From assembly GCF_020966635.1 (NCBI RefSeq), contig NZ_JAJKFQ010000029.1, forward strand, positions 248,001 to 312,000: a stretch of DNA of 64,000 nucleotides, written 5' to 3'. The position numbers and the translations under genes were made by a program. The notes under the pieces are model-generated. The model was not told where the DNA came from and did not search any database. It saw only the letters and a program-made list of their open reading frames with translations. Below, one piece after another: positions 34,893 through 43,842 of the stretch; the first letter of the stretch is position 1, and the number at the start of each line of letters is the position of its first letter. This DNA comes from Stieleria sp. JC731 (lineage in GTDB: Bacteria > Planctomycetota > Planctomycetia > Pirellulales > Pirellulaceae).

Positions 34893-35684
34893 CTAGAACT
34901 GGTCCGGGGCGTTCGGCTGCTGCCAGGCACTCATGCCACCGTCAACGTAAATCGTTTGGCCATGGACATGCTCGGCAGCATCGGATAGCAAAAACACGAC
35001 CGTTCCTGCACAGGCATTCGCCGGTGGGACTTGTCCATTTGGCGTATGCAACTCCATCCAACGTCGCATGTTGCCTTGATCAATCGCAGGGCCGGTCAAT
35101 GGCGTCCAAACCAATCCCGGTGCCATCGCGTTGACTCGAATGCCATGAGGCGCCAGAGATACACAAAAGCTACGGACCATCGCCGCGACCGCTCCCTTGC
35201 TGGTGTCGTAAGCAGTGTGGTCAAGCTCGGACAACAATCCGTTGATCGATCCTGTAAACACCACCCGACCTGTGATACCATCTGCCGCCCATCTCCGGGA
35301 AATTGCCTGAGTCAAAAAATACCCGGCGCTGACATTCAGATGCATCGTCTTCATGTAGCGATCGAAATCCATTTCGAAATAGGGAACGTCGCAATAGGTG
35401 CCCGCATTGTTGACAAGTAGGTCGACATCCGGCATCGCCAAGACAATGTCGTTGACCAAGGAATCCATGTATTCTCCGGGCGCGCGTGACAGATCACAGC
35501 ACAATAAAGTTGCCGAAACGCCTTCCTCCCGACACCGCTGAAGTGTTCGCTGTGCTTGATCATCGTCATCCAACCCGACCAACAAAACATCCGCCCCGGC
35601 TTTGGAAACCGCGACTGCTATTTCGCCACCGATACCTTGCGTGCCTCCGGTGATCAGTGCTTTGCGACCTTGCAGTTGCTTCAT
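34893..35684 (-). CDS. Short-chain dehydrogenase/reductase
   Basis: The 263-residue protein is a classical SDR: MKQLQGRKALITGGTQGIGG has the NAD(P)-binding TGxxxGIG, LLVNNAGTYCDV the NNAG motif, FTGSINGL the catalytic Ser and AYDTSKGAV the YxxxK. The end DAAEHVHGQTIYVDGGMSAW is typical. It oxidises or reduces an unknown carbonyl or alcohol. ATG 35684 matches the SDR N-terminus, but the frame is open upstream to 35891, and ATG 35846 (MTALQIALDASDVNHIDNW...) gives a coding-looking extension of about 54 residues. No Shine-Dalgarno decides between them. Confidence 0.9.
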   Translation of the reverse strand: MKQLQGRKALITGGTQGIGGEIAVAVSKAGADVLLVGLDDDDQAQRTLQRCREEGVSATLLCCDLSRAPGEYMDSLVNDIVLAMPDVDLLVNNAGTYCDVPYFEMDFDRYMKTMHLNVSAGYFLTQAISRRWAADGITGRVVFTGSINGLLSELDHTAYDTSKGAVAAMVRSFCVSLAPHGIRVNAMAPGLVWTPLTGPAIDQGNMRRWMELHTPNGQVPPANACAGTVVFLLSDAAEHVHGQTIYVDGGMSAWQQPNAPDQF

Positions 35685-36020
35685 GAAATTGACCGTGTGT
35701 GTTTCCACTAAGACTGTCACTTCGAGGTGAACCGATTTCATATGCGGCAGGTGATTGCCACGGACGCCAATATAGCGGCTCTCCACACCCCAATTGTCGA
35801 TGTGATTCACATCCGATGCGTCCAGTGCGATTTGCAGGGCGGTCATCTTGTCGGCCCCATCAAAACTGTGCAGACTACCCTGCCGACACATGGCTCTGCA
35901 GGAACGGTCTAGCTAGCCAATTCAGATCAGCAGCAAGTCATTTGCTTGCCATAAAATGACGGCCCCAATTGCAAACGATGTGTCGTTTCAACTCCCTTCC
36001 CCGGACCAATCATCTCGCAA
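35685..36020. other. Intergenic region or N-terminal extension of the SDR
   Basis: This region before the SDR has an uninterrupted frame to 35891 (see the SDR entry). The rest, to the RidA start at 36021, holds both promoters and shows nothing recognisable. Confidence 0.4.
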
Positions 36021-36485
36021 ATGTCACACGAAGCTCGATTTGAATCACTCGGACTGGAACTACCACCAGCACCAAAGCCAGCAGGTGTCTACAAACCGAT
36101 CGTCGTCGTCAACGGGATCGCCTATTTGTCGGGGCATGGTCCACTGCAATCCAACAAGACACTGATCACCGGACGTCTCGGCTTGGACATGGACGTCGAA
36201 GCTGGCTATGACGCTGCTCGACAAACCGGACTTTGTTTGCTCGCTACCCTAAAAGCCCACTTCGGAACGCTCGACAAAGTCAAACGCGTTGTCAAATTGC
36301 TGGGCTTGGTCCAGTGCGTTGACGGATTCCCGGATACACCTGCGGTCATCAACGGGTGCAGCGAACTGTTCCGTGACGTGTTTGGGGAAGAAAACGGTGT
36401 TGGTGCCCGCAGTGCGATCGGTACAAACAGCTTGCCAGTCAAAATGGCTGTCGAGATCGAAGCGATCTTCGAAGTGGAAGAATAG
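36021..36485 (+). CDS. RidA/YjgF family protein
   Basis: This 154-residue member of the RidA/YjgF/YER057c family carries GIAYLSGHGPLQSNKTLITGRLGLDMDVEAGYDAARQTGLCLLATLKAHFGTLDKVKRVVKLLG and ends IGTNSLPVKMAVEIEAIFEV. RidA proteins hydrolyse reactive enamine/imine intermediates such as those from threonine or serine dehydratase, but the family also includes unrelated functions. The family Arg that binds the substrate carboxylate is not obvious: the usual RSAIGTN...PxGxxVEIE region here reads ARSAIGTNSLPVKMAVEIE, so an Arg is present just before. It is monocistronic. Confidence 0.88.
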   Translation: MSHEARFESLGLELPPAPKPAGVYKPIVVVNGIAYLSGHGPLQSNKTLITGRLGLDMDVEAGYDAARQTGLCLLATLKAHFGTLDKVKRVVKLLGLVQCVDGFPDTPAVINGCSELFRDVFGEENGVGARSAIGTNSLPVKMAVEIEAIFEVEE

Positions 36486-36907
36486 ACCACGGAGTGTGCA
36501 CAGTCGCGCGGTCAACGCTCAATTCAACTTTGCCGCGCGAATGCTCGCGATCGCGAATCAGGATCCTACAGATTTGATTTGCGATCGGAGCTGTTTTGCT
36601 CGATCGCAAGTCAAGTGACAACGCCTCATCACGGGGCACATCCCGAGGCATCACTGCACAATCTCCATGCAGAAAAGGAAGCGGCTAGCCTTCGCCAGAT
36701 AGCTTCCTGACGGTGCGACAAGAAACCCAACTCGGCTCTAGCGGAACCCTGAACGCCGCAATCTGTCATCAATGCCGCTGGGTAATCCCGCACCTTTTGC
36801 TGGGATCCGAGCCTCTGCGTCGCAAGCCTGAAATGGCATTTTCTGGCCCATTAGATGCACTCTAGGTGAATCCAATAACGATTCAATCTGGCCCTGGAGA
36901 ACACGCC
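36486..36907. other. Intergenic region with no visible gene
   Basis: It holds the promoter of the CBS-protein operon. I see no repeat, strong hairpin or gene in it. Confidence 0.5.
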
Positions 36908-37378
36908 ATGGGATTCTTGGACGAATTAAATACGGAGCGAGTGAAGGATCTTCCGCTCAGAGACGCGATCGCGATAAACGAACACACCATCGCGCGAGCC
37001 GCAATCGCGCTGATGCGATCAAATGACATCGGGTGCGCTGTTGTTGTCAAACATCAGTGGGAACCCTGCGGCATGTTTACTGAACAGTCCGTCATTCGGT
37101 TGCTACACGATGGCGTTTCGCTGGACTCGACTGCGGTGTCGAAATACCTGGATCCGTCGTATCGCTGCGTTTCGCTGTCTTCACCAATCCGTCGTGTCTG
37201 GGACGCGATCGTCAATGATGGTGCGCGATTTTTGTGTGTCACCGACGACGACGGCCAACTCGTCGGACTCGCCGGTCAGCGGAGCCTGGCGGAGTACTTG
37301 GGCGATTGCTATGCCCGCCAAGTCGCCGTCCAACGGCTTGGCAGTAAACCTTGGATGCTCGAACGAGAAGGTGCTTAA
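36908..37378 (+). CDS. CBS-domain protein, first of a pair
   Basis: The 156-residue product has two CBS-like repeats, LPLRDAIAINEHTIARAAIALMRSNDIGCAVVVKHQWEPCGMFTEQSVIRLL and VSLSSPIRRVWDAIVNDGARFLCVTDDDGQLVGLAGQRSLAEYL. No catalytic domain is attached, so it probably senses an adenine nucleotide and regulates a partner. ATG 36908 is chosen because GGAG lies 9 bp before it (an upstream in-frame GTG 36866 lacks this). The next CBS gene starts 2 bp after its stop codon, so the two form one transcript and may form a heteromer. Confidence 0.88.
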   Translation: MGFLDELNTERVKDLPLRDAIAINEHTIARAAIALMRSNDIGCAVVVKHQWEPCGMFTEQSVIRLLHDGVSLDSTAVSKYLDPSYRCVSLSSPIRRVWDAIVNDGARFLCVTDDDGQLVGLAGQRSLAEYLGDCYARQVAVQRLGSKPWMLEREGA

Positions 37379-37380
37379 AG

Positions 37381-37872
37381 ATGAACCAATACCATCGCTT
37401 TGATGCCCCTGATCCACTGCCCGATCCACTGAGTGATTACGATCGTCCAGAGTATCGCGACAGCACTGCTGAGCACCTGGGGGAACACCAAGTCAATGAA
37501 ATCAACCATCATCCCTACCTGACGATTGATGCCGAGGCGACAGTCGAACAGGCAATCGATCTGCTACACAAGGAAGGTGTCTCTAGCCTGCTGGTACTGC
37601 GGGACGACAAACTGGTCGGGATCTTTACCGAACGGGACGTGCTGGAAAAGATCGCGGAACGGTACAACCGAGTCCGCCTTGATCTGGTCGAAGACTACAT
37701 GACCAATGACCCCACGATCGTCTACTCGGGCGTGCCTGCCGCGGCGGCCGTTGCGGCAATCGCGATTGCTGGCCATCGGCACGTTCCGGTGCTGAACATG
37801 GACGACGAAATCGTAGGAATCGTCAGCCCCAGACGAGTCTTCCAATTCGTCGAAACCTCTTGGCAATCGTAG
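37381..37872 (+). CDS. CBS-domain protein, second of a pair
   Basis: The 163-residue product has a 50-residue polar leader and a cleaner CBS pair: EATVEQAIDLLHKEGVSSLLVLRDDKLVGIFTERDVLEKI and TIVYSGVPAAAAVAAIAIAGHRHVPVLNMDDEIVGIVSPRRVFQFV. The GIFTERDVL stretch is a typical CBS consensus. The start codon is 2 bp after the stop codon of the preceding CBS gene, so they are translationally linked. The next gene, mntR, is convergent. Confidence 0.9.
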   Translation: MNQYHRFDAPDPLPDPLSDYDRPEYRDSTAEHLGEHQVNEINHHPYLTIDAEATVEQAIDLLHKEGVSSLLVLRDDKLVGIFTERDVLEKIAERYNRVRLDLVEDYMTNDPTIVYSGVPAAAAVAAIAIAGHRHVPVLNMDDEIVGIVSPRRVFQFVETSWQS

Positions 37873-37936
37873 CAGCCAATCTAGTGATCGTCCGGCGGGA
37901 TATTCCGAGGACTAGACCGTCGCTCGAACGGAATGC

Positions 37937-38344
37937 TTAAGTCGGCCATCCATTGTCGATGACCGACTTCATTGCATCCAAAGTCTCTTTGCTGACGTGA
38001 TGCTCAATCCCTTCACTGTCGATAGCCGCTGTTTGCTCGCTGACGCCAAGCCGCCGCAGGAACGCTTCGACGATCTCATGCCGCTGTTTTGATCGCGTCG
38101 CCAAACGCTTTCCATCGGGAGTCAACTCGATCGGCTGATAAGGTGCGGTGACAACCAAACCGTCGCGTTGCAACCGCTTGATCGTGTTGTTGACCGTTGC
38201 ATGCGTGACCGCAAACTGCTCCACCAAGTCGACCGCGCGACAGACGCCATTGCTGGCGATCGACTCGGCGATCGCTTCGACATAGTCTTCAGCAACCTCG
38301 CTGGCATGGTCGCGACGGGTTCGTTCGTGTTTTTTCTTTCGCAA
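37937..38344 (-). CDS. mntR: Manganese-dependent transcriptional regulator MntR
   Basis: The 135-residue product resembles E. coli MntR closely at its C-terminus: RHEIVEAFLRRLGVSEQTAAIDSEGIEHHVSKETLDAM corresponds to the MntR region [38 protein letters not shown], including the Glu/His metal-binding residues. The N-terminal winged helix is EDYVEAIAESIA...TVNNTIKRLQRDGLVV. It would bind operators when Mn is plentiful. MntR-like palindromes lie in front of the divergent DUF1559 gene (38494-38528, 38596-38615), and site 1 is about 150 bp from this gene's start, so autoregulation is possible. No SitABCD or MntH gene is visible nearby. Confidence 0.9.
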   Translation of the reverse strand: MRKKKHERTRRDHASEVAEDYVEAIAESIASNGVCRAVDLVEQFAVTHATVNNTIKRLQRDGLVVTAPYQPIELTPDGKRLATRSKQRHEIVEAFLRRLGVSEQTAAIDSEGIEHHVSKETLDAMKSVIDNGWPT

Positions 38345-38468
38345 TGAGGGCTGGCCGATTCAGAAATATGGTTTTGGAAACACATATTCTAGAACATCTT
38401 CCTGTCCGTCTGCGAGGTCGCTTGACACGTTGAAACGCCGATTGTTGGCCCCCACGAACCCACCCTAC

Positions 38469-38495
38469 TTGCAAACGAATCGCTTGCGGGATAAT
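38469..38495 (+). promoter_or_regulatory. Possible promoter of the DUF1559/39715 operon
   Basis: A TTGCAA (38469-38474) and a GATAAT (38490-38495) with a 15-bp spacer resemble -35 and -10 boxes. The spacer is 1-2 bp short of ideal. The predicted transcription start would fall inside the MntR-like sites 1 and 2. Confidence 0.35.
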
Positions 38496-38528
38496 CTTAG
38501 CCGACACTAACTTAGCCCAGACTAAGTC
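38494..38528 (+). promoter_or_regulatory. Two overlapping MntR-like palindromes (sites 1 and 2)
   Basis: Site 1 (38494-38513) has TTAG-CCGACA-CTAA and site 2 (38509-38528) ACTTAG-CCCAGA-CTAAGT, both with the same TTAG/CTAA half-sites at 6-bp spacing. The two sites are offset by 15 bp and overlap by 5 bp. They just follow a possible -10 box, a position suited to repression. Confidence 0.5.
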
Positions 38529-38595
38529 GGCGTTGGGCTTGCGTATCCTGTCACGAGCAGCGACAGAGAAACACCGCGTTTGAAACACACCCAGA

Positions 38596-38615
38596 AAGTT
38601 AGCCATTGCTAACTT
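38596..38615 (+). promoter_or_regulatory. Perfect MntR-like palindrome (site 3)
   Basis: AAGTTAGC-CATT-GCTAACTT is a perfect 8-bp inverted repeat with a 4-bp spacer. The E. coli MntR operator has the same form, AACATAGC-N4-GCTATGTT. It lies 11 bp upstream of ATG 38627, over the Shine-Dalgarno region, next to the mntR gene itself. Confidence 0.6.
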
Positions 38616-38626
38616 ATAGGATTTCC

Positions 38627-39715
38627 ATGATCTCAAGAAACTTGGTTCGCCGTCCGCGTGGATTCACGCTCATTGAATTGCTGGTGACGATCGCGATCAT
38701 CGGCATGCTCGTTGGGCTTCTGCTACCCGCAGTGCAAGCATCCCGAGAGGCGGCTCGGCGAATGTCCTGTAGCAATAACCTGCGGCAGATCGGATTGGCG
38801 ACTCAAAACTATCATTCGGCCTTTCGCCAGTTTCCTCCGGGATACGTTTCCCATCCCACGCGTGATGGCAACGCTCCACCAAACGTGCGAATGGATCCGA
38901 TCACCTGGGACGCGGGTCCTGGCTGGGGATGGCAATCGGCAATCCTGCCCCACGTCGAAGCTGGGTCGTTGTTCGGGTCATTGCGGATGGACCAACCCCT
39001 TTGGTCAGATCACAACCGCGAACTTGTAGCCCAAGATCTTCCTTGGACACTTTGTCCGTCAGCCACCGAAAGCGAAAATCCGCTTTGGGTTCAAAATGAA
39101 TCTGGCGACACGATGACGATCGCCGGGGCCGAGCTTCGCTTGGGAAGAAGCCATTACGTCGCCAGCCACGGCCAAGAAAGCTGCTGGGGCGAATGTGGAT
39201 CCGCTGCCACCGGCGAGGTCTTTAGCAATATCTATACCGCGGAAACGAAGATCGTCAAAATCGAAGGAGACGCCCAACAAGTTGCCGACGGACCGTTCTA
39301 TCGAAATTCACGAACCAGATTTCGAGACGTCCTTGATGGGACCACAAACACGATCTTTTATGGCGAACACAGCTCTGCGCTCAGCGACAAAACTTGGGCC
39401 GGAGTCGTTCCTGGTGCCTTTACCCATCCAAAGTTTTCCAGCCCCGAAAATGGGCCCGACGCAGCGGCGACGCTAACCCTGGTCCACGGGGGGCCTTCAG
39501 GTGGCGAGCTTGACATCACCGGAAACCCCATCATTCACCCGGTCAATTTCCCAACCTATCACGTCGGGCAGATGTACTCCCAACACCAAGGCGGCGGCTA
39601 TGTCTGCATGGGCGACGGTTCCATCCAGTTCATCACCGATTTTGTAGACCTACTCATTTGGGCGGAACTGTGTAGCATGCGAGAACATGAAGTCATCAAC
39701 TGGGAGAAACTCTAG
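38627..39715 (+). CDS. DUF1559 protein, probably MntR-controlled
   Basis: The 362-residue product has the prepilin-type leader MISRNLVRRPRG followed by FTLIELLVTIAIIG, then LLPAVQASREAARRMSCSNNLRQIG and the DUF1559 C-terminal MYSQHQGGGYVCMGDGSIQFITD. ATG 38627 is chosen, with AGGA 7 bp upstream; an upstream in-frame TTG would start inside the site-3 palindrome. Its stop codon overlaps the next gene's GTG by one base, so they form an operon. The operator-like palindromes in front suggest repression by MntR when Mn is high. The family's biochemical role is unknown. Confidence 0.92.
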   Translation: MISRNLVRRPRGFTLIELLVTIAIIGMLVGLLLPAVQASREAARRMSCSNNLRQIGLATQNYHSAFRQFPPGYVSHPTRDGNAPPNVRMDPITWDAGPGWGWQSAILPHVEAGSLFGSLRMDQPLWSDHNRELVAQDLPWTLCPSATESENPLWVQNESGDTMTIAGAELRLGRSHYVASHGQESCWGECGSAATGEVFSNIYTAETKIVKIEGDAQQVADGPFYRNSRTRFRDVLDGTTNTIFYGEHSSALSDKTWAGVVPGAFTHPKFSSPENGPDAAATLTLVHGGPSGGELDITGNPIIHPVNFPTYHVGQMYSQHQGGGYVCMGDGSIQFITDFVDLLIWAELCSMREHEVINWEKL

Positions 39716-40044
39716 TGAGTACGCAATCACGCCAGAACTTTTTATTGGCCTTCGCCACCCTGGCGGTCGTCGGCTTTGCGCTTTACTTCTTTTTTCCCAA
39801 AAGCGAAATCGTCCTGAGTAAGCCGGGATACGACATCACCCTGGCTCTTTTTCGCACCTGCAACCAAAGCAGTGATATCGAGGTCGCTCGAATTGAGCAG
39901 CTCGTTCAGCGGATGCGAAACCAACTTCAAGCCGAAGAAGTCTCTGCGATCGAATCCATTCTGGCATTCGCAAAGGACGGACAGTGGAAAACAGCAGACT
40001 TGGCTTGTCGACAATTGCTTGAAGCACAAATCAGTCGCCAGTAA
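39715..40044 (+). CDS. Small single-pass membrane protein, 109 aa
   Basis: The 109-residue product has one N-terminal membrane segment (FLLAFATLAVVGFALYFFF) and a hydrophilic, helical extracytoplasmic part. I do not recognise a family. The GTG start overlaps the last base of the DUF1559 stop codon (TAGTG), so it is translated with it, and it shares its regulation. It is likely a partner of the DUF1559 protein. Confidence 0.75.
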   Translation: MSTQSRQNFLLAFATLAVVGFALYFFFPKSEIVLSKPGYDITLALFRTCNQSSDIEVARIEQLVQRMRNQLQAEEVSAIESILAFAKDGQWKTADLACRQLLEAQISRQ

Positions 40045-40221
40045 CCTCAGTCGCAGTAACCACTGAACGAACGACTGATTGTCGACATTGAACCCGAGTG
40101 CCATAGCTGCCGTTAAAGTCAGCCATAGCGACTTCGCTGTTGAATTGCCATCGCCCCAGTGCTTTCACGGTCGAAAGCACCGGTTGCCCTTACTGCCTAA
40201 GACACGGCTGCGACCGAAACC

Positions 40222-41352
40222 TTAGACGTTCTTCCAGGCTCGTTCGCTGGCACTTGCCAAAACCGCATCACAAACCTTTTGGGTTTCCAGGGCTGTTCGG
40301 AAAGTTGGCTCGCACGGCTCACCGGTTTCCAACGACTTCAAGAAGTCAGCAACCTGGTGAATGAAGCTATGTTCGTAGCCGATGTTCAAACCTGGAACCC
40401 ACCAATTTCCCATATAGGGTTGGTCACCATCGCTGATGTGGACGCTGCGCCAACCGCGGACGATTGAGTCATCATTGTGATCGAAGTACTCCAGGCGATG
40501 TAGATCGTGCAGATCCCATCGGATCGAAGCATTTTGGCCGTTGATCTCGAAGGTGTAGAGTGCTTTGTGGCCGCGTGCATAGCGGGTCGATTCGAATAGC
40601 CCCAACGATCCATTTGCGAAGTGGCAATGGAATGCACAGGCATCATCGATCTTGACTTGCTTTTTCTCACCGGTTTCCGCATGGACACGTTCTTTGATGA
40701 ACGTTTCGGTCACAGCAGAAACGTCGCTGATACCACCGTTCAACCAGATCGCCGTGTCGATGCAGTGAGCCAGCAAGTCACCCGTGACACCGCTTCCCGC
40801 CGCTTCGGCATCCAATCGCCAAGTGGCCGCGCCACCCTGAGGAACGTCTTCGGAGATCGTCCAGTCCTGCAGAAAATTGGCGCGGTAGTGATAAATCTTT
40901 CCGAGCCGCCCTTCATCGATCAGTTGCTTTGCCAAAGTAACCGCTGGGATACGACGATAGTTGTACCAGACGGTATTTTTAACGCCGGCCTTCTCGACCG
41001 CTTCACACATCCGTTCGCCTTCGGCGGTGTTCATCGAGATCGGTTTTTCGCAAAGCACCATCTTGCCAGCTTCGGCAGCTGCGATGGCGATCTCCGCATG
41101 CAGATTGTTAGGCGTGCAGATATCAATCGCGTCGATATCATCACGTTTAAGCAACTCTTTCCAGTCGGTTTCGACTGACTCATATCCCCACTGATCGGCA
41201 AACGCCTGTGCCTTTTCTTTGTTCCGCGCACAGACGGCTTTCAGAACCGGTTTGTACTCAAGATCAAAAAAGTGATTCGCTTGGCAGTAACCATTGCTGT
41301 GAGTCCGGCCCATGAATCCATAGCCGACCATACCGATATTGAGAGGTTTCAT
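40222..41352 (-). CDS. Gfo/Idh/MocA family oxidoreductase of the carbohydrate cluster
   Basis: The 376-residue NAD(P)-dependent enzyme has the Rossmann motif [23 protein letters not shown] with the catalytic Lys (about residue 97), NYRRIP (substrate-binding) and [15 protein letters not shown] with the catalytic His-Asp pair. Inositol dehydrogenase and glucose-fructose oxidoreductase belong to this family, so a sugar or polyol is a likely substrate. It is cytoplasmic. It is the last of a leftward row with an isomerase (166 bp gap) and a cupin (65 bp gap), presumably one functional unit. Confidence 0.92.
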   Translation of the reverse strand: MKPLNIGMVGYGFMGRTHSNGYCQANHFFDLEYKPVLKAVCARNKEKAQAFADQWGYESVETDWKELLKRDDIDAIDICTPNNLHAEIAIAAAEAGKMVLCEKPISMNTAEGERMCEAVEKAGVKNTVWYNYRRIPAVTLAKQLIDEGRLGKIYHYRANFLQDWTISEDVPQGGAATWRLDAEAAGSGVTGDLLAHCIDTAIWLNGGISDVSAVTETFIKERVHAETGEKKQVKIDDACAFHCHFANGSLGLFESTRYARGHKALYTFEINGQNASIRWDLHDLHRLEYFDHNDDSIVRGWRSVHISDGDQPYMGNWWVPGLNIGYEHSFIHQVADFLKSLETGEPCEPTFRTALETQKVCDAVLASASERAWKNV

Positions 41353-41518
41353 GATGAAATTGTTGGAAGGTAGTCGTGGTGGGTAGTTGAATTGAGGAGG
41401 AGGAGGCGACCTGCTTGCGAAGCAATCGTTCAGACATGCAAGATGTCATGCAAGACATCGCCACTTGTCGATCTCGCTGGCGCCGACAGATGCACCAAGC
41501 GAATCACGGCGAAAGCTT

Positions 41519-42526
41519 TCAGATCGCTTCGTCGACTTTGATCATCGCGTCAAGAATTGTGTTCCAAGTGTCTGGCTTTTCCAAAGTCGCATTGGGGAAC
41601 ATACAGCCGTCCCAGCAGATGTGTTGGATGCCGCGTTGATCGGCATCTTTCAACCAGTACTGGGAACAGCGAACGATGTCCAACTTTCCGTTTGGATCAT
41701 CAGCCGGGCAGTGCTTTCCGGTCTTGTCGTGCGTTCCTGCGCCGTGAACTTGTCCGTCGTTTTGTGCGACGTGAAAGTCGATCGTCCAAGGGCGAAGCTT
41801 GTCCGTCATTTGCTCGTACGCGGCGTAGAACTCTTCTTCGCTATACCCGTCTTTAAGCAGTGCATGTTCCGGTGCGTTGTATCCCATCAGATACAGATAG
41901 GTGTGCGCCAAGTCGGCTTGGAACCCAAGCGTTTCAGGCATGCCGACTTCTTCAAGCAAGTCCAGCATGTCTTTCCAACTGTGCATCCCGGCCCAACAGA
42001 TCTCACCTTCGGCGGCCAAACGTTCGCCGTGATCAGCCGCAATCTTCGCCGCTTCACGGAACGTACCGGCGATCTTCTTCGTATTCGCCGGTGCGTCCTC
42101 ACGCCATTTTTCGACACCGAATTCGGCGCTGTCGATACGGATGACTCCGTACTGACGAACGCCGTGCTCGTTGAAGATTCCTGCGATGCGGCATGCCATT
42201 TTCACAGCCGACAAAAACTTGTCGACCTGTTCTTTATCACCCATCGCGGAATCACCAACGGTTCCTGGCCAAACCGGAGCGACCAACGACCCAACGGCGA
42301 AACCTTTCGACGCGATCAGATCCGCGATCTTTCGCAGTTCATCGTCGCTGGCTTGCGGATCGGTGTGTGGCAAGAACAGGAAGTAATCGATCCCGTCGAA
42401 CTTACGGCCATTAACTTCGGCTGCTGCGGTCAAGTCCAACATGTGTTCCAGGCTAATTGGCGGCTCCTCACCGGGACCGTCACCTTTACCAACCAAGCCT
42501 GGCCACATCGCGTTATGCAGTTTCAT
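41519..42526 (-). CDS. Sugar phosphate isomerase/epimerase (TIM barrel)
   Basis: The 335-residue protein is of the AP_endonuc_2/xylose isomerase-like superfamily: [27 protein letters not shown], then the metal-ligand set [10 protein letters not shown] (Glu), [11 protein letters not shown] (Asp, His), [18 protein letters not shown] (His) and HICWDGCMF. It has no signal peptide, so it works in the cytoplasm. It lies between a Gfo/Idh/MocA oxidoreductase and a cupin, a pairing seen in inositol-like and 3-keto-sugar degradation. The substrate is unknown. Confidence 0.88.
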   Translation of the reverse strand: MKLHNAMWPGLVGKGDGPGEEPPISLEHMLDLTAAAEVNGRKFDGIDYFLFLPHTDPQASDDELRKIADLIASKGFAVGSLVAPVWPGTVGDSAMGDKEQVDKFLSAVKMACRIAGIFNEHGVRQYGVIRIDSAEFGVEKWREDAPANTKKIAGTFREAAKIAADHGERLAAEGEICWAGMHSWKDMLDLLEEVGMPETLGFQADLAHTYLYLMGYNAPEHALLKDGYSEEEFYAAYEQMTDKLRPWTIDFHVAQNDGQVHGAGTHDKTGKHCPADDPNGKLDIVRCSQYWLKDADQRGIQHICWDGCMFPNATLEKPDTWNTILDAMIKVDEAI

Positions 42527-42591
42527 CGTTCTCTATCGCGTTAAAAATCGAAGGGAAAATTAATCGTGTTCGGCGGACGCAGGATTGCTGA

Positions 42592-43842
42592 TCAGCTACC
42601 AGCTTTTGGCAAGTTGTCGTGTGTGTTTGGACCGAAGTATCGCAGACCGACGAGCGGTTCGCTGCCAAGGTTTTCGATCTCGACCCCACCGGTAGCCGCG
42701 ACGTGAGAGATAAAGACTTCGTCCGTCGTGTTTTCTCCGAAACGAATCATCGCCGGCGTTTGCAAATCCAATGCGCCCATTCGGCCGCGTCCCTGGACCG
42801 TGATCCAGCTGCTCGCACCGGGATCTTTTAGCGTGCACTTCGCCCCAGGTTGAATCGTCATTTCCTTGGCGCTAAACAGCTGCTGTCCGTCAACGGTTCC
42901 GTAGACGATCCATTTGTCGACATAGCCGTCTCCACTGCGACTTTCGTCAACGATAGGCTCCAAGTAGTTGCTTTCTTTGAAGTGGGTGTCGACGTTCTTG
43001 TCCCAATCCAACTGCCCGACGATGAAGTCCAAGTCTTGATGCTTCTCTTCCGGCATGTCTTTAACGAGCAGTTCCCATGGCACGTAGCGTCCTTCGACGA
43101 TGGACTGATACATGCCGAAGACGTCGCTGCCCCATTGTGGCTCGTAGGTGCAAAGTGAACCGGGAGCATGCAAAACGCCAGGAGGAATCAACCAGCCGGT
43201 ACCACGCTTCAGGCGATAGGCACGACTGAGGTCCAGGATGCCATTGTCACCTTCGTTCCAGTTTTCCAAACAACGGCGAACGTCTTCGGGCTGCGTTCCG
43301 GGTTCCAGCCCCATGAAGGTGTACGCGAAGTTGTTGTCGACGTTATTCAGCTGTGGTGGGAAGTAGTAACTTTCTGGCTTGCCTTCTTGTCCAACCAATG
43401 CGGCGTCTTCGAAAGACTGGTGCATGTGGTGCGGGATAGGCCCCATGTTGTCAAAGAACTTGCTGTAGACAGGCCAGCGTTCATATTTGCCAAAGATCGC
43501 TTCACCGACGATGTCGTTGCCTCGTTCTGCGACAGCATCTTTGAGCATGAACTTTTGGCCTTCGAACAAACAGAAGCTCTGCCCTTCGTGCCACACGCGA
43601 CCGTCATTTGCCGCGTCGGTCGTGCTACCGAACCAACGCTCATCGATTCCGCCTCGGTTGGCCCCGAAGCGATAGTAATCGCCGGGGTGCAATTTGATTC
43701 GGCGTCCGGGATGCAAGAAAGATCGGGGAACCCAAGTCGGAGTGAGTCGCAGCAAACCGCCACCGGCGTCCATCGCCGAATCCAAGATGGAAGAGACCGA
43801 ATCGCCTTTGATGAGACCGTCATCGAGCTTTACTTGAGTCAT
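42592..43842 (-). CDS. Cupin protein, phosphomannose isomerase-like
   Basis: The 416-residue protein has two cupin-like halves. The first holds GPIPHHMHQSFEDA near residue 136, a metal-binding HxH(x)nQ/E pattern as in type I phosphomannose isomerases, and GTGWLIPPGVLHAPGSLCTYEPQWG supplies a further His. The second half (about 320-400) has AKCTLKDPGASSWITVQGRGRMGA. A function in carbohydrate or polyol isomerisation fits the neighbours but is inferred only; it might equally be a regulatory or oxygenase cupin. It heads the leftward row, with ATG 43842 and no clear Shine-Dalgarno. Confidence 0.7.
   Translation of the reverse strand: MTQVKLDDGLIKGDSVSSILDSAMDAGGGLLRLTPTWVPRSFLHPGRRIKLHPGDYYRFGANRGGIDERWFGSTTDAANDGRVWHEGQSFCLFEGQKFMLKDAVAERGNDIVGEAIFGKYERWPVYSKFFDNMGPIPHHMHQSFEDAALVGQEGKPESYYFPPQLNNVDNNFAYTFMGLEPGTQPEDVRRCLENWNEGDNGILDLSRAYRLKRGTGWLIPPGVLHAPGSLCTYEPQWGSDVFGMYQSIVEGRYVPWELLVKDMPEEKHQDLDFIVGQLDWDKNVDTHFKESNYLEPIVDESRSGDGYVDKWIVYGTVDGQQLFSAKEMTIQPGAKCTLKDPGASSWITVQGRGRMGALDLQTPAMIRFGENTTDEVFISHVAATGGVEIENLGSEPLVGLRYFGPNTHDNLPKAGS

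Noticed and set aside
41465-42544. 359-codon open frame on the plus strand
   Set aside because: It overlaps the isomerase, which has clear metal-site motifs on the minus strand.
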